64,000 nucleotides of DNA. Source: Pseudomonadales bacterium. Lineage in GTDB: Bacteria; Pseudomonadota; Gammaproteobacteria; Pseudomonadales; Halieaceae. Both the position numbers and the translations under genes were made by a program. The notes beneath the pieces were generated by a model that worked only from the letters and a program-made list of their open reading frames with translations, searched no databases and had not been told where the DNA came from. The stretch spans positions 62,001 to 126,000 of the forward strand of contig JACKNU010000003.1 of the NCBI GenBank assembly GCA_024234675.1. The letters run 5' to 3'. Below are positions 51,700 to 59,987 of this stretch, piece by piece. The stretch's first letter is position 1; the number at the start of each line of letters is the position of its first letter.

Positions 51700-53826
51700 T
51701 CAGGAACCGGCCTGGCGCCTGGCGAGCACGCCCCGCAGCCAGAGTATGAGCGCTACCAGCGCCGCCACCAGTGCCGCCAGCCAGGCAAGGCTGCCCAGGT
51801 CGGGGTCGCGCAGGGATTGTTCCAGTCCCTCGCCAAACAGCGCAATAGCGGTCAGCCCGGGCAGCAGGCCCAGCAGGGTGCCGATGGCAAAATCGCGCAG
51901 GGAGATATGCGATGCGCCCGCCACCAGGTTGATGACTGCATAGGGCGCTACCGGCACGATCCGCAGGGTCAGGATAGCCAGTATGCCGCGCTCGGAAAGC
52001 TGCCGGGAAACCTTGTTCAGGCGTTTTCCCGCGTAGCGCCGCACCAGGTCGCGCCCGGCGAAGCGCCCCGCCCAGTAGCTCAGCAGCGCACTCAGCAGGG
52101 CGCCCGCCAGCGAGTACAAAAACCCCTCCACCGCGCCGCAGGCCAACACGGCGGCGACCACCAGCAGGGTCAGCGGCACCGCCAGGCTGCTGGCCAGGGC
52201 AAAAGCCGCGGTAACCAGCAGGGGTGCCGCCGGATGGGATACCAGCGCCCGGGCCTGCCCGATGAGGCTGTCCAGGTCCAGCAGGTCGCCCAGCTCCGTC
52301 CAGCGCCAGGCCGCGGCCATTGCCAGCAGCAGCACCAGCGTGCCCACCCCCAGCACCGCGCGGCGCACGCCCAGGGATTGTTGTTCCGGAGCGACCAGAT
52401 GCGACAGCAGTTCGTTGGGGTCTACCGGCTGCTCCGGGTCGATCAGGGCGGATTCAGGTACCAGCTTGTCCACCGTGGGATCGACCGAAGCATCCAGGGG
52501 CTGCAGGGTTCGCCCGTCACTGTGAAGGCTCTCGATCGCTTCGATGAGTCCGACGCCACCGTCCAGGGCCGCATCGACCCGACCGCCATCGACGCCCAGG
52601 TGCTCCGCCAGTAACTGGCTGCGCAGCTGCCGGATCGTGCCACCCAGTTCCCCATCCGACCCCGCCTCCAGTGCCAGGTTGCACTCGCTGTCCAGACCCA
52701 TGGAACGATTACTGAGATTGGCGGAACCGATCAGCAGTATACGGTCGTCGACCAGCATCAGTTTGGCGTGCACCATCAGCGCGACCTCGTCTGCTGCCGC
52801 CAGGCGCGGATAATAGATGCGCAATCTGTCGTGGCAATCCGCCTCGCGGAGCTTGCTCACCAACCGTGAGCGCAGCACGTCCATGGTCTGCCGCTCCAGC
52901 CAGCCGCCGGTCTCCCTGGGCAGGACGATTATCACCTCGGGGCCTTCGGGTTCGGCCAGGCGTTGTGCCAGGGCGTCTCCGATGCGGTGCGAAGTCAGGT
53001 ACTGGTTTTCGATGTAGATGGTAGCAACCGCTGCCGCGATACTGTCCAGGTACAGGGACTCTACCTCAGCCACCGCCTCGCGCCCCTCGTAGGCCGGATA
53101 GGTGCGCGCAATCGCCACCTCGACGTCGCGCGCTGCCGCCTGCAGGGAGGCCGGCCAGGGGTCACTGCCCGGCTGCCGCGGGGCGGACGGCTTGCAGTCT
53201 GTGGCGCGCTGCCAGCGATCGCGTGCCAACTCCCCCAGGGCGCGGGCCGCCGCGCCTTCCACCGCCATCTGCAGATCGTGAAACGGTGGGTAGGAATTGC
53301 CGTCGGGGTCGGTGCGCCGCTCGTCCTCGAGGCGGTGTTCGGGTGTGTCCCAGCGCCACTTGCTGAGATCGAAGCCGCCACAAAACGCCACGCTATCGTC
53401 CACCACGACCAGTTTCTGGTGCTGGGAGGCGCCCACCGGATGTGAGGCGTCCATATGGAAATGCACCCGCGAATGGGTTTTCCAGTTGAGCGCATAAAGG
53501 GGAAAGTGCTCGCGTTCGAGCAGGTAGATCATGGCGAAATCCCAGCTCAGGACGTAGACCTGTACCCCCCGCTGGCGGGCGATATAGTCCAGCAGGGGGC
53601 CCAACTGGCGGGGGTGGTCATCCTGCCCGCCGTCGCGCTCCAGCAACAATTCGCTGTGAATATCCCAGCCGAGGATGAACACCGTTTCGGTGGCCTGCAG
53701 CAGCGCCTCCCGGACGGCGCGGAAATAGGCCTGACCATCTATGGCAAAGGCAACGCGGGACGCGGCTTCTCGGCGCCAGCAGTTGTCGCCCTGCCTGATG
53801 ATAGAGGGGCGGCTCCTTTCGGTCAT
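51700..53826 (-). CDS. Phospholipase D and VTT (TVP38/DedA-like) fusion protein
   Basis: 708 aa. The N-terminal half is a PLD region with two HKD motifs: HQKLVVVDD (about residue 135) and HAKLMLVDD (about 352). The C-terminal 230 residues form 5-6 hydrophobic segments with YWAGRFAGRDLVRRYAGKRL, the hallmark of VTT/TVP38 membrane proteins, which scramble or handle lipids. A membrane-tethered phospholipase or transphosphatidylase is the natural reading. There is no signal peptide, so the PLD half faces the cytosol. The EEP gene lies 27 nt downstream. Confidence 0.9.
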   Translation of the reverse strand: MTERSRPSIIRQGDNCWRREAASRVAFAIDGQAYFRAVREALLQATETVFILGWDIHSELLLERDGGQDDHPRQLGPLLDYIARQRGVQVYVLSWDFAMIYLLEREHFPLYALNWKTHSRVHFHMDASHPVGASQHQKLVVVDDSVAFCGGFDLSKWRWDTPEHRLEDERRTDPDGNSYPPFHDLQMAVEGAAARALGELARDRWQRATDCKPSAPRQPGSDPWPASLQAAARDVEVAIARTYPAYEGREAVAEVESLYLDSIAAAVATIYIENQYLTSHRIGDALAQRLAEPEGPEVIIVLPRETGGWLERQTMDVLRSRLVSKLREADCHDRLRIYYPRLAAADEVALMVHAKLMLVDDRILLIGSANLSNRSMGLDSECNLALEAGSDGELGGTIRQLRSQLLAEHLGVDGGRVDAALDGGVGLIEAIESLHSDGRTLQPLDASVDPTVDKLVPESALIDPEQPVDPNELLSHLVAPEQQSLGVRRAVLGVGTLVLLLAMAAAWRWTELGDLLDLDSLIGQARALVSHPAAPLLVTAAFALASSLAVPLTLLVVAAVLACGAVEGFLYSLAGALLSALLSYWAGRFAGRDLVRRYAGKRLNKVSRQLSERGILAILTLRIVPVAPYAVINLVAGASHISLRDFAIGTLLGLLPGLTAIALFGEGLEQSLRDPDLGSLAWLAALVAALVALILWLRGVLARRQAGS

Positions 53827-53888
53827 CGCCTGACGCTAACCGATAGCAATCGCCTTTTCAAGCCGGCGGCGGGCGAGACCCGCGGCGG

Positions 53889-55121
53889 CTAGCGGAACGC
53901 GTAGCGCACCGGCATGGACTTCAGGCCGCCGACGAAAATGGCCTGCACCCATTCGGGATCGGCGGCCGGTTCGATAAACTCCAGGCGCGGCAACAGCTCG
54001 CGGAAGAACATCTCCACCTCCAGCACGGCCAGGTGCTGACCCAGGCACATGTGCCCGCCGTAGCCAAAAGCCAGCTGGTTGCGGTTGTCGCGGTCGATGC
54101 GGAAGGTGTCCGGGTCGTCGATGGCCTCGCTGTCGCGGTTGGCGGAGGGGTACCACAGGCAGAGGTTTTCTCCCGCTCGAATGGTCTTGCCGCGGAACTC
54201 CACATCCTCGGTGGTGGTGCGCATCATATGCCGCACCGGCGATACCCAGCGAATCATTTCCCGGGCGGCCTGCCTCGCCAGCTCCGGGTTGGCGCGCAGC
54301 CTGGCCAGCTCCCGGGGGTGTTCCATCAGGGCTTTCATGCCCCCGCCTATGGTGGCCGAGGTGGTGTCGTGACCGGCGGTGGCGGTGATGATGAAGTAGC
54401 TGATCTGGTCCAGGGTTTCCATGGGTTCGCCATCCACCACCGCGTTGGCCAGCAGCGAGGCCAGGTCGTCGGTGGGGTTTTGCTTGCGGTCTTCCACCAC
54501 GCCGGTGAAATAGCTGAAGAAGTCCATCAGGACACCCAGACCGTCGTCTACCCCGGTGCCCCGCGACTGGGTCGGGTCCTGGCCGCCAAACAGCTCCTGG
54601 GTGAGTTTGAGCATCATCGCCTCCTCCTCGGGGGCCACGCCGATAATCGACATGATGACCCGCAGCGGATACAGCAGTGCTATGTCCCTGACGAAGTCGC
54701 ACTCGCCGCCCATATCCTCCATCTTGTCCACATACGCTTTGGCGATGGCCTGCACGTCACCGGTGAGCCGCTCGATGGGGCCGGGCTTGAACCAGTCCCG
54801 GGTGACGTTGCGGAGCTTGCGGTGTTTGGGGTTGTCCATGTGAATCAGGGTTTCCAGCCCGTTGCGGGTACCGAACTTCTCCCGCAGCGCCTGCTCAAAA
54901 TCACGCTGCACCAGCACCGTGCGCGGGTTATTGAGAAAGCTGTCATTGTTCTGGCTGATATATTTGATGTCCTGGTGTTTGCAGAGGGACCAGAACGGCT
55001 CGAAGTCCGGGTGCTCGACGTAGGTGACCGGGTCGTGCTCCCGCAGGTGGCGGAACAGGGCATGCATGCTGGTCTCATCGCCCATGATGACGGGGTTCAG
55101 CAGGTCGAGGTTGCGGTTCAT
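53889..55121 (-). CDS. Cytochrome P450
   Basis: 410 aa, normal length. The haem loop FGYGGHMCLGQHLA holds the proximal Cys near residue 359. The I-helix has TATAGHDTTS, the ExxR pair is in REMIRW, and the K-helix follows. The ATG at 55121 has GAGG a few nt before it; MRRH upstream gives no domain gain. It lacks an obvious N-terminal membrane anchor, so it is a soluble class I P450. No ferredoxin or ferredoxin reductase gene is adjacent, so redox partners come from elsewhere. The substrate is unknown. Confidence 0.95.
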   Translation of the reverse strand: MNRNLDLLNPVIMGDETSMHALFRHLREHDPVTYVEHPDFEPFWSLCKHQDIKYISQNNDSFLNNPRTVLVQRDFEQALREKFGTRNGLETLIHMDNPKHRKLRNVTRDWFKPGPIERLTGDVQAIAKAYVDKMEDMGGECDFVRDIALLYPLRVIMSIIGVAPEEEAMMLKLTQELFGGQDPTQSRGTGVDDGLGVLMDFFSYFTGVVEDRKQNPTDDLASLLANAVVDGEPMETLDQISYFIITATAGHDTTSATIGGGMKALMEHPRELARLRANPELARQAAREMIRWVSPVRHMMRTTTEDVEFRGKTIRAGENLCLWYPSANRDSEAIDDPDTFRIDRDNRNQLAFGYGGHMCLGQHLAVLEVEMFFRELLPRLEFIEPAADPEWVQAIFVGGLKSMPVRYAFR

Positions 55122-55334
55122 GTGACGCCTCATGTCAGGAAAAACACAGTGTATCCATACGCCGGGTGATCGCCTATGGACCAGGCCCGGGAGGCCGCGA
55201 ACAACCGGATTTTGGCCGGATATGACTGCAATCAGCGCACAAGCCATTGGGCTCTTGCGCCAGATCAATACCATCGGGTGACGCCCGTCGCCACTCTGTG
55301 CTTCCATAGGCCACGACCAACAAGGGCCCGCGCT

Positions 55335-56606
55335 ATGACAAGAAAAACCCGCCTGCCGTGGCTGGCCGCGGCCGCACTCTTGCTGCCAGCCGTGGCCTGG
55401 GCCAGTGGCGCCAGCGAGATGTTCACCCAACACACCCTGCTGCTGATCGTGATGATCACCCTGGCGGACTGGTGCGGCTGGCTGTTCGAGCGCCTGGGCA
55501 TGCCGGAACTGGTGGGGCAGATCTTCGCCGGCATCATCCTGGGCAACCTGGCACTCGCGGGACTGGAAGTGCACGTCGGCGAGATGCTGCGCGCCAGCCA
55601 TTTCATGCAGTACTCCGCGGAACTGGCAGTGGTGCTGCTGCTGTTCCTGGTGGGGCTGGAATCCAATATAAGCGACCTGCTGAGGGTAGGCCCCAACGCC
55701 ACCAAGGTGGCGGTGGTCGGGGTGGCCCTACCGGTGTTCATGGGCGTGGGGGTATGGCAGCTGCTGGGGCAGGGTGACGGAGTCGAGGGCTGGTTCGTGG
55801 GAGCCATGCTGGCCGCGACCTCGGTAGGCATCACAGCGGGCATGCTGGGTGCTGCGGGGCTGCTGGAATCATCCTCGACCAAGGTCATCCTGGGTGCGGC
55901 CGTGATCGACGATGTGCTGGGCGTGATGCTGCTGGCGGTGCTGGCCAGCGTGGTGATCACCGGAGACTTTTCCGCGCTGGACCTGGTGTGGATCGTCGCC
56001 AAGGCCGTGGGGTTTTTCCTGGTCACCCTGTTCCTGGGCCGCAAGTTCATGCCCCAGATCATCCACGTCACCTCCATGAACCACCACGCCAGCTTCTGGA
56101 CCGGTTTCTCCCTCTGCCTGGCCCTGACCGCAGCGCAACTGGCGGCCTTTGCCGGCCTGGCGCCGCTGATCGGGGCCTTCGTGGCCGGCCTGCTGCTGGA
56201 TGATGTGCACTTTATCGTCGGCGATGACTTCCAGAAAAAACGCGTGGAGGAACTGCTGCAGCCGATCACCAATATCATGCTGACGATCTTCTTCGTCGGC
56301 ATCGGCGCACAGGTAGAGTTGCAAACCCTGCTGGACCCCCAGAGCCTGAAGATAATCGGCAGCCTGCTGCTGGTGGCAGTCATCTCCAAAGGCGTGTCAG
56401 GGTTCACCGTGACCGGCCAGGGCTTCGATCGCCTGGGCATTGGCCTGGGTATGATTCCCCGCGGCGAGGTGGGCCTGGTATTCGCCTCCTTCGCCTATTC
56501 CCACAATGTGTTCTGCTGCGAAGTATATTCAGCGCTGGTGATGGTTGTGCTGCTCACGACCATCGCCGGACCCCTGCTGCTGAAACCGCGGCTGAAATAC
56601 TTCTAG
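55335..56606 (+). CDS. CPA2-family cation:proton antiporter
   Basis: 423 aa with a cleavable signal-like start (LLLPAVAWA) and about 12 hydrophobic segments. MPELVGQIFAGIILGNL, AVVLLLFLVGLESNISDLL, LGAAVIDDVLGVMLLAVLAS (tandem Asp ion site) and MIPRGEVGLVFAS are the CPA2 landmarks of KefB/GerN-type Na+(K+)/H+ antiporters. There is no C-terminal TrkA-N domain, unlike KefB. It exchanges Na+ or K+ for protons and supports pH or salt balance. The sulfotransferase gene lies 19 nt downstream. Confidence 0.9.
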   Translation: MTRKTRLPWLAAAALLLPAVAWASGASEMFTQHTLLLIVMITLADWCGWLFERLGMPELVGQIFAGIILGNLALAGLEVHVGEMLRASHFMQYSAELAVVLLLFLVGLESNISDLLRVGPNATKVAVVGVALPVFMGVGVWQLLGQGDGVEGWFVGAMLAATSVGITAGMLGAAGLLESSSTKVILGAAVIDDVLGVMLLAVLASVVITGDFSALDLVWIVAKAVGFFLVTLFLGRKFMPQIIHVTSMNHHASFWTGFSLCLALTAAQLAAFAGLAPLIGAFVAGLLLDDVHFIVGDDFQKKRVEELLQPITNIMLTIFFVGIGAQVELQTLLDPQSLKIIGSLLLVAVISKGVSGFTVTGQGFDRLGIGLGMIPRGEVGLVFASFAYSHNVFCCEVYSALVMVVLLTTIAGPLLLKPRLKYF

Positions 56607-56625
56607 CAGTTGGGCGGCGGCCATA

Positions 56626-57357
56626 ATGGGCAACATTGGCGGACACTTGCGCCACTGGCAGCGGCGCTACCGGAACGCGCGCAAGAAACCCGACGTGTGG
56701 GTACTGGATGAACACAAGGTCGCCTTTATCCAGATTCGCAAGGTCGCTTCGCGCTCGGCCAAACTGGCCTTCAGCCAGTTCATCCTGGCGGGCGACCGGG
56801 AACCCGAGGCGGAAGAGATCGAGCGTATCGACCGCCAGTATGCACGCCACCTGACCACCCGGCGTATCGCCCAACTGGCGCGGTCACACTATGTATTCAC
56901 CATCGTGCGCAACCCGCTGGCCAGGCTCTACTCCTGCTATGCGCACAAGATCGTGGCGCACCGGCAGCAGGGGCTGGCCAACCCTTTCGTGGACTGGGGC
57001 ATCCGCGCGGACATGAGCTTTGCCGAGTTCGTGGCGCGCATCGTCGACATCCCCGATAGCGAGAGCAACACCCACTTTCGCTCCATGCACCCCTTCCTCA
57101 CCCACAGGGGCAAGCTGCTGCCGCACACGGTGTGTAAACTGGAGTCGCTGGCCCGGGACTGGCAGCAGGTTCAGCGGCATATCCCCGGGTTTCCCGACCT
57201 GCCCAGGATCAACCGCACCGATAGCGGTGCGCGACCTGCTTTCCTGGACGCCTACGACCGGCCCACGGCGCAGCTGGCCTGGCGCCGCTATCGCGAGGAT
57301 ATAGAATTGCTGGGCTATGCCCCGGAAACAGAGCAGTTGCTGGCTGCCCTGCGCTGA
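56626..57357 (+). CDS. Sulfotransferase family 2-like protein
   Basis: 243 aa. FIQIRKVASRSAKLAF (the 5'-PAPS-binding strand-loop-helix) and HYVFTIVRNPLARLYSCY (3'-PAPS-binding) match sulfotransferase family 2, which sulfates polysaccharides or glycans. MHPFLTHRGKLLPHTVCKLE sits where the acceptor region is expected. It is cytosolic and lies 19 nt after the antiporter gene. It is a different family from the Stf0 protein at 37.6 kb; both need PAPS. The acceptor is unknown. Confidence 0.8.
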   Translation: MGNIGGHLRHWQRRYRNARKKPDVWVLDEHKVAFIQIRKVASRSAKLAFSQFILAGDREPEAEEIERIDRQYARHLTTRRIAQLARSHYVFTIVRNPLARLYSCYAHKIVAHRQQGLANPFVDWGIRADMSFAEFVARIVDIPDSESNTHFRSMHPFLTHRGKLLPHTVCKLESLARDWQQVQRHIPGFPDLPRINRTDSGARPAFLDAYDRPTAQLAWRRYREDIELLGYAPETEQLLAALR

Positions 57358-57380
57358 GGGCGGTTAGCGCACCGGCCTGA

Positions 57381-58547
57381 TCAGTTGCGCGAGGCTGGCA
57401 GCGCGAGCGCCAGGGCGGCGGACACCAGCAGGGCCACCCCGAGGCACTGGAATACCAGCTGGTAGTTGCCCAACTGGTCATAGGCGTAGCCCGCCAGCGG
57501 CGCCCCCACCAGGCCGAAGGGCAGGAACAGGGGCATCTGGGCGCCGTTGACCTGGCCGATGTTGGCCGCATCGAAGTAGCGGCTGTTCAGGTAGGGATGC
57601 ATGGGAATGAACCCCCCCGCGCCGAAGCCGATCAGGCACATGGCGGGCAGCAATTGCGGGACGCCGTCCGCCGCCAGCAGCAAGTAGATCCCGGCCACCT
57701 GCAGCAGCAGCAACCCCGCCGCTATCCAGCGCGCGTAGTGGCGCCCGGCATCGCCCAGCCAGGCGACGATGCCCTTGCCGGTCATGCCGGCCAGTCCGGC
57801 CGCGGACATTAGCCAGCCGGCCTGCGCCACCGAGTACCCCTGATTGACAAAATGGGGCGGGTAGCAGATTCCCAGCACCAGCGACACGTTCAGGCCCAGC
57901 GCGACGCACAGGCCAATCAGCCAGAAGGCGGGACGCCGGTACAGGCCCGTCTCCAGTGCGCCCCGGGCGTTGCCCTGGGCGGAAGCGGTGTGCGCCGGGA
58001 TACCCGCCAGCACCAGCAGCCACAGGCCCACCATCAGGCCCAGGGCCAGCAAGGCCAGCGCCAGGCGCCATTGCAGCCAGGCCAGCAGCACACCGACCAG
58101 CGGCGGCAACAGCATGGACGCCAGGCTGATGCCCATGGCCGCCACCGCCAGGGCGCGCGCCTCCCGCCCCGGGTAGGTCTTTACCAGCAGGCCGTTGACG
58201 ACCACGGGGCCGTACAGGGTCAGGCCCACGGCGAAACCGAGAAAGCCCAGGGCGGCAACCCACAGGGTGGGGGCGATACTGCTCACGCACAGGGACAGCA
58301 TGGCGCAGGTGACGCCGGCCAGCATCAGGCGCCGGATCGATACCCGGTCCACCAGCCTGCCCACCAGCGGCGCGACGAAGGCCGGCACCAGCAGCAGCGC
58401 CACCGGACCGGTATTGATGGCCGCGACCCCGACCCCGAAAGTCTGCGCCAGCGGCTCGACGAAAAACCCGTAGATGCCGATGAGACCGACCCCGCAGCCC
58501 AGGCAGGCCATGCCGCAGAGCGCTGGCAGCCAGTGGCGCAGATTCAT
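57381..58547 (-). CDS. MFS transporter
   Basis: 388 aa with 12 hydrophobic segments. The GPVALLLVPAFVAPLVGRLVDR loop-2 signature (G-x-x-x-D-R-x-x-x-R) and the VGLTLYGPVVVNGLL region are typical of MFS carriers such as oxalate/formate antiporters and monocarboxylate-type transporters. The substrate cannot be read from sequence. It lies 40 nt after the amidohydrolase gene on the same strand, so uptake or release of the hydrolase's substrate is a fair guess. Confidence 0.85.
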   Translation of the reverse strand: MNLRHWLPALCGMACLGCGVGLIGIYGFFVEPLAQTFGVGVAAINTGPVALLLVPAFVAPLVGRLVDRVSIRRLMLAGVTCAMLSLCVSSIAPTLWVAALGFLGFAVGLTLYGPVVVNGLLVKTYPGREARALAVAAMGISLASMLLPPLVGVLLAWLQWRLALALLALGLMVGLWLLVLAGIPAHTASAQGNARGALETGLYRRPAFWLIGLCVALGLNVSLVLGICYPPHFVNQGYSVAQAGWLMSAAGLAGMTGKGIVAWLGDAGRHYARWIAAGLLLLQVAGIYLLLAADGVPQLLPAMCLIGFGAGGFIPMHPYLNSRYFDAANIGQVNGAQMPLFLPFGLVGAPLAGYAYDQLGNYQLVFQCLGVALLVSAALALALPASRN

Positions 58548-58587
58548 GCGGTTGAGGGTTCCGCTGGCGCCACGCGGCGCTGGCGAC

Positions 58588-59802
58588 TCAATTGAACAGG
58601 CTCGCCTCGGGGCCGATCCGGTCGGCCACTGCCTGCAGCTTGTCCCGATCCAGCCCGTAGAACGCCACGGCGTTTTCTCCCAGTATCCTGCGCCCGTCGG
58701 CCTCGGGGAAGTCGCTGAAAGTCTGGCGAAAATACTCCCGGGTATGGGGCCAGGTGCCCTCCGGGTGAGGGTAATCGCTGCCCCACATGATCTGCCCGGT
58801 ACCGATGGCCTGGCGCAGGTCCAGGTCGGCCCGGGGCACGCAGGAGGCGCCGATCGCCACATTGCGCCGGTAGTAGTCGCTGGGCGCCATCGACAGGTGG
58901 GAGCGGAAGTCCCCCAGCTTGGCGGAGAACTGCACGTCGCGGTAATTGTGGTCCAGCAGGCGCAGCCAGGGCGGCAGCATGAACATGGTGCCCCCCTCCA
59001 CGATCACGGTCTTGAGACGCGGAAAGCGCTCGAATACCCCGCCCCAGATCATGAAGGTCAGGGGCCGGTAAAGCCACCACATCACCTCGGAGACATAGAT
59101 CCCCATGGCGCCCGGCAACTGCTCGCTGCTGTCTTCCACGGGCCAGTCCTTGCCGAAATATTCCGGGTGCGGCGCGGGGCCGGAATGAAAATGGACGATG
59201 ACCCCCAGGTCTTCGCAGACTTCCCAGAAAGGGTCGTAGCGGGTGTGGTGGTAGGGCGGATTGTCGCCCCACAGGGTGGGTATCATCACCGCCCGCAGGC
59301 CGTTGGCGACACACCAGCGCACCGCCTCCACCGCCTGCCCCACATCCCACAACAGCGGGATGGACGCCACCCCGATATGGCGCACAGGGTCGTTGGCGCA
59401 AAACTCCGCCAGCCAGCGGTTGTGCGCCATGGCCCCCGCCCACTGCAGTTCCGGTACCGCGTCCCGGGGCGACAGGCCCAGCCCGGCGCCGAAGGGCGGG
59501 GTATTGTTCTCGGTGATGCCGTCGGGAAAGATGACCTCCGCGGCGATTCCGTCCCCCGCCAGCATGCGGGTGCGCTCGGCGTAATCCCAGGCCCCGGTGA
59601 GCTGCTGCTGTATGGGCGCCCGCCAGGCCTCGTTGATCTCCGCGATCAGGAAACTTTCGGAAGCCCTGGCCATCATGTCCAGTTGTATCGGCACCGCCAC
59701 ATCCATCATCTCGTGGTAGTGGGATTCGACGTAGGGTTTGTAGTCGGCGATGGGCAGTCCCGCATGGCAGTCGGTAGACACCACGATCAGGCGATCAGAC
59801 AT
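58588..59802 (-). CDS. Amidohydrolase 2 family protein
   Basis: 404 aa TIM-barrel hydrolase. STDCHAGLPIADYKPYVE near the N-terminus and the later VIVHFHSGPAPHP (HxH-like), VIVEGGTMFMLPPWLR and MWGSDYPHPEGTW are landmarks of amidohydrolase 2 (ACMSD-like) metal enzymes. They decarboxylate or hydrolyse cyclic or aromatic acids. The ATG at 59802 is the family start. The MFS transporter follows at 40 nt; the D-aminoacylase-like gene is upstream after 185 nt. Confidence 0.88.
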   Translation of the reverse strand: MSDRLIVVSTDCHAGLPIADYKPYVESHYHEMMDVAVPIQLDMMARASESFLIAEINEAWRAPIQQQLTGAWDYAERTRMLAGDGIAAEVIFPDGITENNTPPFGAGLGLSPRDAVPELQWAGAMAHNRWLAEFCANDPVRHIGVASIPLLWDVGQAVEAVRWCVANGLRAVMIPTLWGDNPPYHHTRYDPFWEVCEDLGVIVHFHSGPAPHPEYFGKDWPVEDSSEQLPGAMGIYVSEVMWWLYRPLTFMIWGGVFERFPRLKTVIVEGGTMFMLPPWLRLLDHNYRDVQFSAKLGDFRSHLSMAPSDYYRRNVAIGASCVPRADLDLRQAIGTGQIMWGSDYPHPEGTWPHTREYFRQTFSDFPEADGRRILGENAVAFYGLDRDKLQAVADRIGPEASLFN

Positions 59803-59987
59803 TGTATGGCACTCCGGCTTGTTTGGTGGGTGAACTCCTGCGGCCGCGGGCGCAGTGGGCCCGCGGGCGCACACCGGAAACTAGATTACCCGGGGGGCCA
59901 ATGCAATCAACTGGCGGCCTCACGGGCATCCCGGTTCAAACAAGCATCCCGACAGCAACCGGACAGCAAACAACACGGGGACCGGGA

